This document shows, one piece after another, positions 1 to 8,627 of a stretch of 64,000 bases of DNA. How positions within the stretch are numbered: the first letter of the stretch is position 1; every line of letters begins with the position of its first letter. Origin of the DNA: Exiguobacterium sp. Leaf196 (lineage in GTDB: Bacteria; Bacillota; Bacilli; Exiguobacteriales; Exiguobacteriaceae); the NCBI RefSeq assembly GCF_001423965.1, contig NZ_LMPV01000001.1, positions 75,908 to 139,907 on the forward strand, given 5' to 3'. A program made the position numbers and the translations under genes. The notes beneath the pieces were generated by a model, which saw only the letters and a program-made list of their open reading frames with translations, did not search any database and was not told the DNA's origin.

Positions 1-8
1 TGCCAGGC
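1..8 (+). rRNA. rrf: possible 3' end of a 5S rRNA gene (partial)
   Basis: The first bases, TGCCAGGC, resemble the usual 3' end of Firmicutes 5S rRNA (..GCCAGGC / ..GCCAAGC), and a large tRNA array directly follows, as is common behind Bacillales rRNA operons. Only eight bases are visible, so this is inference from context. Confidence 0.35.
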
Positions 9-14
9 GATCGT

Positions 15-89
15 TCCGCAATAGCTCAGCGGTAGAGCAACCGGCTGTTAACCGGTAGGTCGTAGGTTCAAATCCTACTTGCGGAGCCA
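15..89 (+). tRNA. tRNA-Asn (GTT)
   Basis: Cloverleaf with acceptor TCCGCAA/TTGCGGA, anticodon GTT, T-arm GGTTCAAATCC and an encoded CCA end. First of 15 tRNAs. GUU-anticodon tRNAs are substrates for queuosine, whose last enzyme (QueG) is encoded just downstream. Confidence 0.95.
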
Positions 90-115
90 TTTATTACTTC
101 TTCACCACGTACAAT

Positions 116-206
116 GGAGAGCTGTCCGAGTGGCCGAAGGAGCACGATTGGAAATCGTGTAGGCGTCAAAAGCGTCTCAAGGGTTCGAATCCCTTGCTCT
201 CCGCCA
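116..206 (+). tRNA. tRNA-Ser (GGA)
   Basis: Class II tRNA of 91 nt with a long variable arm (GGCGTC...AGCGTCTC). Anticodon GGA, acceptor GGAGAGC/GCTCTCC, encoded CCA. Confidence 0.95.
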
Positions 207-227
207 TCATCACTTTCAATTCAGAAT

Positions 228-302
228 GGCCCGTTGGTCAAGCGGTTAAGACACCGCCCTTTCACGGCGGTAACACGGGTTCGAATCCCGTACGGGTCAC
301 CA
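228..302 (+). tRNA. tRNA-Glu (TTC)
   Basis: Acceptor GGCCCGT/ACGGGTC, anticodon TTC in a CTTTCAC loop, T-arm GGTTCGAATCC, encoded CCA. Confidence 0.95.
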
Positions 303-312
303 TTTATAGCGT

Positions 313-386
<74 letters not shown>

Positions 387-394
387 TTACATAC

Positions 395-470
395 GGTCCT
401 GTGGTGTAGCGGTTAACATGCCTGCCTGTCACGCAGGAGATCGCGGGTTCGAATCCCGTCAGGACCGCCA
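395..470 (+). tRNA. tRNA-Asp (GTC)
   Basis: Acceptor GGTCCTG/CAGGACC, anticodon GTC, T-arm GGTTCGAATCC, encoded CCA. A queuosine-type (GUN) tRNA. Confidence 0.95.
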
Positions 471-477
471 TTGTTAA

Positions 478-553
478 GGCTTTGTAGCTCAGTTGGTAGA
501 GCAAAGGACTGAAAATCCTTGTGTCGGCGGTTCGATTCCGTCCAAAGCCACCA
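478..553 (+). tRNA. tRNA-Phe (GAA)
   Basis: Acceptor GGCTTTG/CAAAGCC, anticodon GAA in loop CTGAAAA, encoded CCA. Confidence 0.95.
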
Positions 554-584
554 TCTTTATTAACAACATGATTTTCCCATTTGT

Positions 585-668
585 GGGGGGGTAGCGAAGT
601 GGCTAAACGCGGCGGACTGTAAATCCGCTCCCTCGGGTTCGGCGGTTCGAATCCGCCCCCCCCCACCA
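585..668 (+). tRNA. tRNA-Tyr (GTA)
   Basis: Class II tRNA of 84 nt with a long variable arm and anticodon GTA. The acceptor stem is seven consecutive G-C pairs (GGGGGGG/CCCCCCC). Encoded CCA. A queuosine-type (GUN) tRNA. Confidence 0.94.
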
Positions 669-672
669 CCAT

Positions 673-743
673 AGGGGCATAGTTTAGCGGTAGAACTACG
701 GTCTCCAAAACCGTCAGCGCGGGTTCGATTCCTGCTGCCCCTG
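673..743 (+). tRNA. tRNA-Trp (CCA)
   Basis: Acceptor AGGGGCA/TGCCCCT, anticodon CCA in loop TCTCCAA, discriminator G. The 3' CCA is not encoded (sequence continues TTTACC). Confidence 0.93.
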
Positions 744-751
744 TTTACCAT

Positions 752-825
752 GGCGATTGTGGCGAAGTGGTTAACGCACCGGATTGTGATTCCGGCATTC
801 GTGGGTTCAATTCCCATCAGTCGCC
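752..825 (+). tRNA. tRNA-His (GTG)
   Basis: Anticodon GTG. Acceptor GCGATTG/CAGTCGC is extended by G-1 opposite C73, the tRNA-His identity pair. No encoded CCA. A queuosine-type (GUN) tRNA. Confidence 0.94.
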
Positions 826-835
826 CTCTTATTAT

Positions 836-907
836 TGGGCTGTAGCCAAGTGGTAAGGCACTGGATTTTGATTCCAGCACGCGAAGGTTCGATCCCTTCC
901 AGCCCAG
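836..907 (+). tRNA. tRNA-Gln (TTG)
   Basis: Acceptor TGGGCTG/CAGCCCA, anticodon TTG in loop TTTTGAT, discriminator G. No encoded CCA. Confidence 0.93.
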
Positions 908-915
908 CTTTTCAA

Positions 916-990
916 GCGGAAGTAGTTCAGTGGTAGAATACGACCTTGCCAAGGTCGGGGTCGCGGGTTCGAATCCCGTCTTCCGCTCCA
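916..990 (+). tRNA. tRNA-Gly (GCC)
   Basis: Acceptor GCGGAAG/CTTCCGC, anticodon GCC in loop TTGCCAA, T-arm GGTTCGAATCC, encoded CCA. Confidence 0.95.
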
Positions 991-996
991 ATGAGT

Positions 997-1070
997 GGCG
1001 CCATAGCCAAGTGGTAAGGCAGAGGACTGCAACTCCTTTATCGTCAGTTCGATTCTGACTGGCGCCTCCA
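997..1070 (+). tRNA. tRNA-Cys (GCA)
   Basis: Acceptor GGCGCCA/TGGCGCC, anticodon GCA in loop CTGCAAC, discriminator T, encoded CCA. Confidence 0.94.
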
Positions 1071-1106
1071 ACTATTTCCTAATTAAATAGTTTTGCAAGA
1101 GATTGT

Positions 1107-1187
1107 GCCGGTGTGGCGGAACTGGTAGACGCGCACGACTCAAAATCGTGTTCCTTTGGAGTGTCGGTTCGATTCCGACCACCGGTA
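1107..1187 (+). tRNA. tRNA-Leu (CAA)
   Basis: Class II tRNA with a long variable arm (TTCCTTTGGAG) and anticodon CAA. The acceptor GCCGGTG/CACCGGT gives a G1-U72 wobble. No encoded CCA. Its wobble cytidine is the kind of position methylated by TrmL, encoded at 3077-3550. Confidence 0.92.
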
Positions 1188-1191
1188 TCTT

Positions 1192-1262
1192 GCGGGTGTA
1201 GTTTAATGGTAAAACCTCAGCCTTCCAAGCTGATGACGAGGGTTCGATTCCCTTCACCCGCT
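1192..1262 (+). tRNA. tRNA-Gly (TCC), copy 1
   Basis: Acceptor GCGGGTG/CACCCGC, anticodon TCC in loop CTTCCAA, discriminator T, no encoded CCA. Identical over its whole length to the next copy. Confidence 0.94.
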
Positions 1263-1300
1263 TTATACTTTTTACACAATCTGATGTTTCACCTGATCAT

Positions 1301-1371
1301 GCGGGTGTAGTTTAATGGTAAAACCTCAGCCTTCCAAGCTGATGACGAGGGTTCGATTCCCTTCACCCGCT
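1301..1371 (+). tRNA. tRNA-Gly (TCC), copy 2
   Basis: Exact 71-nt repeat of the preceding tRNA-Gly(TCC), 38 nt downstream of it, and the last gene of the array. Only the mature region is repeated; the spacers differ. Confidence 0.94.
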
Positions 1372-1376
1372 TACCT

Positions 1377-1420
1377 AAAAAGAGCAATGTGTCGTTTTCG
1401 CTGACACCTTGCTCTTTTTG
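1377..1420 (+). terminator. Rho-independent terminator of the tRNA array
   Basis: AGAGCAA...GTGTC pairs with GACAC...TTGCTCT and runs into TTTTTG. It closes the tRNA transcript before queG. Confidence 0.85.
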
Positions 1421-1458
1421 TTTAGGAAGGAATCTTAAGAGGAAAGGAGCGTGTCGTA

Positions 1459-2619
1459 ATGGATGGTGTACAATTGAAATTGGCTTTACAAGAGTACGCA
1501 GTTGAGATTGGAATCGATGAGCTGAAGGTGACGACGGCTGACCCTTTTCTTGTCTTAAAACGTCGACTTCAAGCACAACAGGAGAAAGGATTTGCTTCTG
1601 GTTTTGAAGAGCCCGATCTCGATCTACGAACGACTCCTTCGTTACTCGTAGAAGATGCGGCTTCGATCATTGCCATTGCGGTCGCGTATCCAAGTACTCT
1701 CAAAAATGCACCTCGTGGCAAGGAAGGGGAGCGGCGGGGTATTTTTTGTCGATCGTCCTGGGGACTGGATTACCATCAGGCGTTGCGACAACGTTTGACG
1801 TTGCTTGAAGAAAAAATTCAAGAGTTGAGTCCAGGTGCAAGGACGCGCTCGATGGTCGATACAGGAGAACTCGTCGATCGTGCAGTAGCAGAACGAGCAG
1901 GTATTGGATTCAGTGGTAAAAATTGCTCGATCATCAGTGAAGAGCACGGATCGTATCTTTATCTTGGTGAATTGATTACTGACCTCGTCTTGCCGCCGGA
2001 TCAGCCAGTCGAAGAATTATGTGGAACATGCAATAAATGTATCGATGCTTGTCCGACGGATGCGCTAGTTGAACCTGGTGTCATCGACGCTAAACGATGT
2101 ATCTCGTTTTTAACACAGACGAAAACGTTACTGCCAGAACCGTTTCGGATGGCGCTTGGGAACCGTCTGTATGGGTGTGATACATGTCAGCAAGTATGTC
2201 CATATAACCGGAAGAAGAATGCGACACATCATGTTGAACTACAACCGGATCCGGAGCAGGTCAAACCGCTCCTTGTTCCACTCTTATCAATGAGTAACCG
2301 TGAGTTCAAGAGTCGTTTCGGAACATTATCCGGAGCATGGCGTGGTAAGAAGCCGATTCAACGTAATGCGATTTGTGCGCTTGTTCATTATCGAGACAAG
2401 AGTGCTATTGACGCGCTACGGTTAATGACGGAAACAGATGCCCGCGAAGACATGCGGGCGCTTGCACTCTGGGCAGTCGGTCGGATTGGCGGAATTGATG
2501 AGAAGTCGTACATCGAATCCCGTCTTTTAGCGGATACTGCAGTGGATGTTCAGACAGAAGGACAACGGTTAATTGAAGAGTGGGGGGAAGCAGATGCCAT
2601 TTCAACAGCTCACTTATAA
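1459..2619 (+). CDS. queG: epoxyqueuosine reductase QueG
   Basis: Reduces epoxyqueuosine to queuosine at wobble position 34 of GUN-anticodon tRNAs (Tyr, His, Asn, Asp), a cobalamin and two-[4Fe-4S] enzyme of the cytoplasm. Seen here: ferredoxin-like cysteine clusters CGTCNKCIDACP (C188, C191, C194, C198) and CDTCQQVCPYN (C240, C243, C247). A C-terminal stretch looks like HEAT repeats (RALALWAVGRIGG). The 386 aa length is normal for the family. Start ATG 1459 follows GGAAAGGAG at good spacing. ogt starts inside its 3' end, so the two are probably cotranscribed. All four substrate tRNAs lie in the array just upstream. Confidence 0.93.
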   Translation: MDGVQLKLALQEYAVEIGIDELKVTTADPFLVLKRRLQAQQEKGFASGFEEPDLDLRTTPSLLVEDAASIIAIAVAYPSTLKNAPRGKEGERRGIFCRSSWGLDYHQALRQRLTLLEEKIQELSPGARTRSMVDTGELVDRAVAERAGIGFSGKNCSIISEEHGSYLYLGELITDLVLPPDQPVEELCGTCNKCIDACPTDALVEPGVIDAKRCISFLTQTKTLLPEPFRMALGNRLYGCDTCQQVCPYNRKKNATHHVELQPDPEQVKPLLVPLLSMSNREFKSRFGTLSGAWRGKKPIQRNAICALVHYRDKSAIDALRLMTETDAREDMRALALWAVGRIGGIDEKSYIESRLLADTAVDVQTEGQRLIEEWGEADAISTAHL

Positions 2620-3073
2620 GTTCGGTACATTGCTCGTCGCATGGGAAAAAGAGCAAATCGTGTACCTCGACTTTGGGTTGAATAAAGATCGTGCTCGGAC
2701 CTATTTAGCAGAAGAGACAGACGAAGGTACATTACCGAAAGCTTGGCGTATGGCGTTTGATCGTTATGCACAAGGAGAGGTACAAGCGCTTGATGCGCTT
2801 CCTTGTCAGTTGCGTGTCACACCATTTGCAGAGAAAGTGTTACAAGCTTTGCGAACCGTTCCGTTCGGTCAGACGATCAGTTATGGTGAACTGGCTCGAA
2901 TGATTGGAAAACCACAGGCAGCACGAGCTGTTGGCGGTGCCTTGAATCGGAATCCGATCGCATTGATTTATCCATGCCACCGTGTCATCGGGGCGACCGG
3001 TAAATTGACGGGTTTCGCAAGCGGAATTGCCCATAAAGAAGCGCTTTTAGCGCATGAGATAGGAGAGAATTGA
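2594..3073 (+). CDS. ogt: methylated-DNA--protein-cysteine methyltransferase (Ogt/MGMT)
   Basis: Suicide DNA repair enzyme that takes the methyl group of O6-methylguanine or O4-methylthymine onto its own cysteine. The active-site motif PCHRVIG is present (C128), with the preceding winged-helix region (GELARMIGKPQAARAVGGALNRNP) typical of the MGMT C-terminal domain. 159 aa from ATG 2594, which follows GGGGGAAG; an upstream in-frame ATG at 2573 lacks a ribosome site and would lengthen the overlap with queG. As chosen, it overlaps queG by 26 nt and is followed by trmL after 3 nt, suggesting one operon. Confidence 0.92.
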   Translation: MPFQQLTYKFGTLLVAWEKEQIVYLDFGLNKDRARTYLAEETDEGTLPKAWRMAFDRYAQGEVQALDALPCQLRVTPFAEKVLQALRTVPFGQTISYGELARMIGKPQAARAVGGALNRNPIALIYPCHRVIGATGKLTGFASGIAHKEALLAHEIGEN

Positions 3074-3076
3074 ACC

Positions 3077-3550
3077 ATGGCTATTCATGTCGTTATGTAT
3101 CAACCGGAAATTCCTCAAAATACAGGTAATATTTCGCGAACATGTGCAGCGACGCATTCCGTCCTTCACTTGATCCGACCGCTCGGCTTCTCGACAGACG
3201 ATAAGCAACTTAAACGTGCAGGTCTTGACTACTGGGAATTTGTCGATGTCCGTTATCATGATTCGTTAGAAGAACTGTGGGAAAAACATCCGGAAGGTAT
3301 TTTCTACTATATTACGAAATACGGGGAACAGTACCCAAGTCAGATTGACTTATCGGACGTTGAACAGGACTATTTCTTCGTCTTTGGTCGGGAAACAAAA
3401 GGATTGCCGCTTGAAGTCATCGATGCAAACGCAGAACGGTGTATCCGTTTACCCCAATCGAATCTCGTTCGTTCACTGAACGTCTCGAACACGGCAGCGA
3501 TCATCGTCTATGAAGCATTACGTCAGCAAGGATACGCAGGTCTTCTGTAA
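3077..3550 (+). CDS. trmL: tRNA (cytidine/uridine-2'-O-)-methyltransferase TrmL
   Basis: SPOUT-fold SAM-dependent enzyme that 2'-O-methylates the wobble base of tRNA-Leu(CAA) and tRNA-Leu(UAA); known in Bacillus as CspR. The knot motifs are visible: N-terminal QPEIPQNTGNISRTCA, FGRETKGLP in the middle and IRLPQSNLVRSLNVSN near the C-terminus. 157 aa matches the family. Start follows ATAGGAGAG. Third gene of the probable queG-ogt-trmL operon, closed by a strong terminator. One target, tRNA-Leu(CAA), is encoded at 1107-1187. Confidence 0.92.
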   Translation: MAIHVVMYQPEIPQNTGNISRTCAATHSVLHLIRPLGFSTDDKQLKRAGLDYWEFVDVRYHDSLEELWEKHPEGIFYYITKYGEQYPSQIDLSDVEQDYFFVFGRETKGLPLEVIDANAERCIRLPQSNLVRSLNVSNTAAIIVYEALRQQGYAGLL

Positions 3551-3553
3551 AGC

Positions 3554-3586
3554 AAAAGCTCCATCCTGATTCAGGATGGAGCTTTT
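3554..3586. terminator. bidirectional terminator after trmL
   Basis: A 16-bp hairpin, AAAAGCTCCATCCTGA paired with TCAGGATGGAGCTTTT, with A and T tracts on its flanks. It can serve trmL and the opposing small gene that stops at 3592. Confidence 0.88.
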
Positions 3587-3591
3587 ATGAG

Positions 3592-3684
3592 TTATTCGTT
3601 ACCTTCAGGTTTTTTGTTGTAGCCTGCAGTGAAGATTGCTGTCAAAAACGCAAGACTTACGCCGACCATTAAGATAAATGCCAT
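3592..3684 (-). CDS. 30-aa hydrophobic membrane peptide, unknown
   Basis: Start ATG (3684) is preceded on the minus strand by AAGGGGGAA at ideal spacing, which supports a real gene rather than the longer 77-codon reading frame extending upstream. The peptide has one membrane segment (FILMVGVSLAFLTAIFTAGY) and a charged tail (NKKPEGNE). It ends 6 bp before the bidirectional terminator. I do not recognise it. Short single-span peptides of this kind are often envelope- or stress-associated, but nothing in the sequence says which. Confidence 0.6.
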   Translation of the reverse strand: MAFILMVGVSLAFLTAIFTAGYNKKPEGNE

Positions 3685-3788
3685 TTTTGTTTCCCCCTTC
3701 AGTCTCTTGAACCGATATAATCTATTATAGTATACCTGTAAGTGAAATTGTGTGCTACATATGAATTTTCTATGAATGGAGACTCCAC

Positions 3789-4355
3789 ATGCGTACGAAC
3801 GTTTACCTATTAAGTTATGCCCCACTGATCAGCATCTTGTTATTTAGTACATCCCTTGCGATCGCGACGACGGAACTTGCATTGCATTGGCTCGATCAAG
3901 TCGGCGTGTACGATGAACTGCTCCAGCTACTGACGGCACGTGATACGAAGCTCGTCGTTTGGCTTGGTTTTTTGATCGTCTATTTCATGATCTTTAGTTC
4001 GCTTAAACTACTATCGGACACGATCAATCAGCTCGGTTTCGCCTTTTTCATCAAAGAACAAGAGGGAACGACACTCGGTATGTTACGTCCGGGCAGTATT
4101 CTCCTGCTCGTCGGAGGATGTGTCAGCTTTGCTTTCATGACGTCCTTCTTGCACGTTGGGATCGTATTGCTTGTATCCTTCTTCATCTATTTTATCTTTT
4201 ACACGGTACAGATTAGTAAAATGACGAGTGCGGCTGGAGCTGTTGGGTTAATCATCTTCTCCTTCTTAGCCTGGGGCGTTCTACTCGCTGGTCTATCATG
4301 GGTTGGTCTGACCTTATTCAATTCCTTTGGAGAAGCAATTTTATTTCCGAGTTGA
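3789..4355 (+). CDS. YufK-like (DUF5366) integral membrane protein
   Basis: 188 aa with about five hydrophobic segments: SYAPLISILLFSTSLAIA near the N-terminus, VVWLGFLIVYFMIFSSLKLLSD, LLLVGGCVSFAFM, HVGIVLLVSFFIYFIFYTV, and a C-terminal pair. The N-terminal LSYAPL..ILLFS and the ALKL-type second segment recall Bacillus YufK (DUF5366); this is recognition from memory, not a search. Function unknown. GGAG precedes the start. The gene converges with the PBP gene, with one base between the two stop codons. Confidence 0.65.
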   Translation: MRTNVYLLSYAPLISILLFSTSLAIATTELALHWLDQVGVYDELLQLLTARDTKLVVWLGFLIVYFMIFSSLKLLSDTINQLGFAFFIKEQEGTTLGMLRPGSILLLVGGCVSFAFMTSFLHVGIVLLVSFFIYFIFYTVQISKMTSAAGAVGLIIFSFLAWGVLLAGLSWVGLTLFNSFGEAILFPS

Positions 4356-4356
4356 C

Positions 4357-6132
4357 TCAAGGACGTAAAATCGTCGCCCACGTCTGGACCTGTAACGTTG
4401 CATTGGCTTCAGCAGGGAAGGGACGCGGGCGATCTGCCCCTAGCCAAATCCCTCCGATATGTTGATTTTTAATACCGACGAACCACATGTCTTTGTTATC
4501 GTTCGTCGTTCCTGTTTTTCCTCCGATATAGCGCGCAGAGGAATCATATCCTTTGCGTCCCGTTCCATACGTCATGACATTCTTTAAACCAGCCCGTAAT
4601 TCCCGGTTCGTCTGACTGGACCAAATCCGTTGTTCTTTTTCTTGTGGTCGTTCGACCGTTCCATTTTTAAGCGTAATACTTTTGATCATCGATGCCGGTC
4701 GATAGATCCCGTCATTGACGAATACGGAATAAGCGTTCGTCAGTTCATATGGACTGATCCCGTATTGCAACCCACCTAGGGCACTCGTAAAGGCATCATC
4801 CTCACGTGTCCATTGGCTAAACTGGAATGGACGGATGGACTTCAATCCTTCCCGGAAAGAGACAGCAAATGCTCGAATTGCTGGTGTGTTATAGGAGTAA
4901 GCGATCGCATCGGCAATCGTTACTTGTCCGAGAATTCGATTTCCGCTATTTGACGGACAGTAGCCATCGATACAGACGGGACTACCGTCTAACGTGCTCG
5001 ACAAGCGGGCTTTCGTCTTCTCAAGGTAAGGACCGTAGACAAGTAACGGTTTGATGGCTGAACCAGGTTGTCGGTACGACTGCACTGCTCGGTTGAACTG
5101 ACCTGTCAAATTCGATTTGTAGCCGACAAGAGCCGTGACTCCGTGTGTTTGTCCGTCGATGCCAACATAAGCCCCCTCAATCGGGTTGGGTAGATTGCGA
5201 AGAGCTTCCTTAGCCCGTCGTTGTTCTGCTGAGTCGAGATATGTCGAGATGACCGCACCTTGTTGATGCAGATATTCTGCAGCATGCTTCTCACTCCAAC
5301 CCTTTTTTTGAGCGGTCATCCGAACGGCAGCTTGAACGGTGGCATCGATATAGTCCGGATAAGGAACCCGCGGCTTATAAGATCGAGGTGTCACATGAGA
5401 AATAGTAAAATCTTTCGTCAGTACACGATCGCGCACTAATGCTTGAGCGATTCGTTGCTGACGTTTTTTTGTATTTTCAGGAAAACGAAGCGGATCGTAG
5501 AGTGACGGATTGTTCGGAATCGCTGTCAAAAAGCTGATTTCAGACCAATTCAACTCGCGCGCTGGCTTATTGAAATATGATTTTGCGGCCAGTTCGATCC
5601 CGTAAATATTATTCGCGAAATATGCTTGATTGACATACGCTGTCATCAGTTCTTTTTTCGAATATTTTTGCTCCAAAGACACAGCAATTAGCAACTCTTT
5701 TATTTTTCTAGTATATGTTTTTTCGTTTGTTAGATATGTCATTCTTGCTAGTTGTTGTGTGATCGTACTGCCACCTTGAGATTTAGAATCAGACTGGTTT
5801 TTCGTAAACGCGCGTAAGATTCCTGTGATGTCATATCCGTCATGTTGATAGAAACGCTGATCTTCGATAGCAACAAACGCTTGCTCGACTTTTTTCGGCA
5901 ATGTTCGAGGCGTTAAGTCATCCCGTCGCAATCCGTCATAGAGCTCGACCCGTTTGTTTTCATAGGTTACGGTGATTGGTTGGTAGGAGGTCAGTGGATG
6001 TCGTGTCGTCTGTTCATCGGCCCAGAAAAAAAGTGTGCGTGCTGTTTTTAACTCATCTTTAATTGAAAATAAGGAAAACAGAAGCATCATCGTAAGACCA
6101 AGTAAGACGAGATATCCTGTCGTAATTCGCAT
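4357..6132 (-). CDS. class A (bifunctional) penicillin-binding protein
   Basis: Peptidoglycan glycosyltransferase plus transpeptidase, anchored by one N-terminal membrane segment (residues ~6-24). GT51 motifs: AIEDQRFYQHDGYD with catalytic E90, and GGSTITQQLAR (120-130). Transpeptidase motifs: SAIK (S358, K361), SYN (413-415) and KTG (539-541). At 591 aa it lacks the long C-terminal extensions of Bacillus PBP1 and is closer in size to PbpF/PbpG-type enzymes. Start at 6132 is chosen because GAAAGGAG sits 7 nt upstream; the further ATG at 6147 would overlap that ribosome site. It is monocistronic and divergent from glgC. Confidence 0.9.
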   Translation of the reverse strand: MRITTGYLVLLGLTMMLLFSLFSIKDELKTARTLFFWADEQTTRHPLTSYQPITVTYENKRVELYDGLRRDDLTPRTLPKKVEQAFVAIEDQRFYQHDGYDITGILRAFTKNQSDSKSQGGSTITQQLARMTYLTNEKTYTRKIKELLIAVSLEQKYSKKELMTAYVNQAYFANNIYGIELAAKSYFNKPARELNWSEISFLTAIPNNPSLYDPLRFPENTKKRQQRIAQALVRDRVLTKDFTISHVTPRSYKPRVPYPDYIDATVQAAVRMTAQKKGWSEKHAAEYLHQQGAVISTYLDSAEQRRAKEALRNLPNPIEGAYVGIDGQTHGVTALVGYKSNLTGQFNRAVQSYRQPGSAIKPLLVYGPYLEKTKARLSSTLDGSPVCIDGYCPSNSGNRILGQVTIADAIAYSYNTPAIRAFAVSFREGLKSIRPFQFSQWTREDDAFTSALGGLQYGISPYELTNAYSVFVNDGIYRPASMIKSITLKNGTVERPQEKEQRIWSSQTNRELRAGLKNVMTYGTGRKGYDSSARYIGGKTGTTNDNKDMWFVGIKNQHIGGIWLGADRPRPFPAEANATLQVQTWATILRP

Positions 6133-6338
6133 GAGAACTCCTTTCAAAAAGCCATTTCATTCCTATTATCGGTCTTTTATGGAGAAATCAATAGATTTTT
6201 TTTCGATTTTTGTATTTTAATAAACCTATTTTGCAGGAATGTTATATTAAAAAGAGAAAAGATTGGGTATATAGAAGTATCTGTGGATTTTAGAACGCGA
6301 GTCATCTGTAAAAAAAGAGCATAAATGGAGGGGACGAA

Positions 6339-7499
6339 ATGGCTAAAAAGAATGTCGTTGCGATGTTACTTGCAGGCGGAGAAGGGAAACGTCTGGGAGC
6401 TTTAACGAAACACACTGCGAAACCAGCTGTTGCATTTGGAGGAAAATACCGGATCATTGATTTCCCACTTTCGAACTGTACGAACTCAGGAATCGATACA
6501 GTTGGCGTGTTGACGCAATACGAACCATTAGAGTTGAATCGATACCTTGGCATTGGAAGTCCATGGGATTTGGATCGCCGTAATGGCGGATTAACGATTC
6601 TTCCACCATACCAAGCACAGAACGGCAAAAACTGGTATGAGGGCACAGCAAATGCTATTTATCGAAATATGAGTTATATCAATCAATTTGACCCTGAATA
6701 TGTTCTTGTTCTATCAGGCGACCATATTTATAAAATGGATTATGAAAAAATGATCGAGGAGCATCGACTTGGTGGAGCTGACGTGACGATTTCCGTACGT
6801 GAAGTACCATGGGACGAGGCACCGCGATTTGGTATCCTCAATACGGACGATGACTTACGAATCAATGAATTCGAAGAAAAACCAAAAAATCCGAAATCAA
6901 ATCTTGCATCGATGGGGATTTATGTCTTTAACTGGGATATCTTAAAACGCCACTTGATTCAAGATGCCGGCGATGCGGAATCAAGCTTTGACTTCGGTAA
7001 AAATATCATCCCGAACATGCTTTTTGAAAATCTCAATATCCGTGCGTATAAATTCAAAGGATACTGGAAAGACGTCGGGACGATTCAATCCCTTTGGGAA
7101 GCGAACATGGATCTATTGACGGCAGAGCCTGAATTCGATTTGTATGAACCGTCATGGAAAGTACATTCGGTCAACCCGAATCAGCAACCACAATACATTG
7201 GAAACGCTGCGACAGTCGAGACATCGATCATCAACGAAGGATGCCACATCGAAGGAGAAATCAATCATTCGGTTCTCTTCTACGGTGTCGATGTAGCAGA
7301 AGGATCACTCGTCAAAGACTCGGTCATCTTCCCGAACGTCAAAATCGGACGAGACGTCACGATTCACCGGGCGATTTTAGCAGATGGTGTCATCGTTGAA
7401 GATGGTGCGACGATTGGATCTCCGGACGGAGAAGTCTTCGTCATTGAAGCAGACAGCATCGTTAAAAAGAACGAAGTCATCAAAGAAGCAATTCAATAA
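6339..7499 (+). CDS. glgC: glucose-1-phosphate adenylyltransferase, catalytic subunit GlgC
   Basis: Makes ADP-glucose from glucose-1-phosphate and ATP, the committed step of bacterial glycogen synthesis. The nucleotidyltransferase N-terminus [12 protein letters not shown] (residues ~12-23) and [20 protein letters not shown] are present, followed by [10 protein letters not shown] and FEEKPKNP, and a C-terminal left-handed beta-helix with hexapeptide-like repeats. 386 aa is normal. RBS is GGAGGGGAC. First gene of glgC-glgD-glgA-glgP; glgD begins 13 nt after its stop. In Bacillus-type systems GlgC works with GlgD as a hetero-oligomer. Confidence 0.95.
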   Translation: MAKKNVVAMLLAGGEGKRLGALTKHTAKPAVAFGGKYRIIDFPLSNCTNSGIDTVGVLTQYEPLELNRYLGIGSPWDLDRRNGGLTILPPYQAQNGKNWYEGTANAIYRNMSYINQFDPEYVLVLSGDHIYKMDYEKMIEEHRLGGADVTISVREVPWDEAPRFGILNTDDDLRINEFEEKPKNPKSNLASMGIYVFNWDILKRHLIQDAGDAESSFDFGKNIIPNMLFENLNIRAYKFKGYWKDVGTIQSLWEANMDLLTAEPEFDLYEPSWKVHSVNPNQQPQYIGNAATVETSIINEGCHIEGEINHSVLFYGVDVAEGSLVKDSVIFPNVKIGRDVTIHRAILADGVIVEDGATIGSPDGEVFVIEADSIVKKNEVIKEAIQ

Positions 7500-7512
7500 G
7501 GGGGATATTCGA

Positions 7513-8613
7513 ATGAAGGTCGATTTATTAGGCGTCATCAATCTAAGTGGTGAAGAAGGATTTTTCAAAGAACTAACAGAGCATCGTAACTTGGCAGCTG
7601 TGCCATTTGCGGGTCGTTATCGATTGATCGATTTTACATTAACGAACATGGTACAAAACGATATCGCGAACATCGGGATTTTTACGCTCGAGAAATATCG
7701 TGGCATGATGGACCATCTTGGATCTGGTAAAGAGTGGGATCTTGACCGTTCAAACGGTGGACTCTATATCTTCCCACCTGCATTGTCACAAGATGCGAAC
7801 GAGTTCCGTGGGGATCTATCGAACTTCCACCTTCACCGTGATTTTTTCCTTCGCAGTAAGGAAAACTATGTCGTCGTCTCTGGTTCGAACATCTTATCAG
7901 CCGTAGATTATCGTGATGTCTTGCGCGAACATAAAGAATCGAATGCGGATATCACAGTCGTTTATACGAAGCGTGAACTGCCTTGCAAATACTGCCGTCC
8001 AATTCGCTTTGGCGAGCAGAACCGCGTGACTGCAATCGGATCACGAGGGTTCCAGCCGACTGATGAGACGTTCTACATGGAAACGGTCGTTCTATCGAAG
8101 AACCTATTCGTTCGTTTGATTGATGAGGCGATTGCGCGTGGCGAGTACGATTTACTACAAAGCATCATCCGTTCGCAGCTAAATCGCTTGCATGTACATG
8201 GTTATGAATATCGTGGTACATCACAAGTCATCCACTCACTTCGTTCATACTACCGTGAGAGCATGCTATTGCTTGAACAGTGGGGAGCAATCAATGACTT
8301 CCAGCATGTCTACACGAAAATCAAGCATGAACCGCCGACACGTTATTTGCCAGGTTCAGCGATTAAGAACTCACTCGTCGCAAACGGCTGTAAGTTAGAA
8401 GGCACGACGACGGATAGCATCCTGTTCCGTGGTGTTAAAGTCGGAAAGCATGCGCGCGTCAAAAACTCGATCATCATGCAAAAATCGGTCATTGAAGAAG
8501 GCGCGGTCGTTGAGTACGCGATTCTCGACAAAGAAGTGACCGTCAAACGCGGTCAAGTCATTCGCGGTACGGCAGAAGAACCAATCGTCATCAAAAAACA
8601 AACAATCGTTTAA
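7513..8613 (+). CDS. glgD: glucose-1-phosphate adenylyltransferase regulatory subunit GlgD
   Basis: Paralogue of GlgC (366 aa) with the same fold but a degenerate N-terminal loop: [13 protein letters not shown] replaces the GxGxRL nucleotide loop. This is the known signature of the non-catalytic GlgD subunit that stimulates GlgC. It keeps [17 protein letters not shown] and a C-terminal hexapeptide beta-helix. Start 7513 follows AAGGGGGATATTCG; the longer frame from 7384 lies within glgC and is rejected. The two subunits are likely translated together. Confidence 0.93.
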   Translation: MKVDLLGVINLSGEEGFFKELTEHRNLAAVPFAGRYRLIDFTLTNMVQNDIANIGIFTLEKYRGMMDHLGSGKEWDLDRSNGGLYIFPPALSQDANEFRGDLSNFHLHRDFFLRSKENYVVVSGSNILSAVDYRDVLREHKESNADITVVYTKRELPCKYCRPIRFGEQNRVTAIGSRGFQPTDETFYMETVVLSKNLFVRLIDEAIARGEYDLLQSIIRSQLNRLHVHGYEYRGTSQVIHSLRSYYRESMLLLEQWGAINDFQHVYTKIKHEPPTRYLPGSAIKNSLVANGCKLEGTTTDSILFRGVKVGKHARVKNSIIMQKSVIEEGAVVEYAILDKEVTVKRGQVIRGTAEEPIVIKKQTIV

Positions 8614-8627
8614 AGGAGATGTCATTC

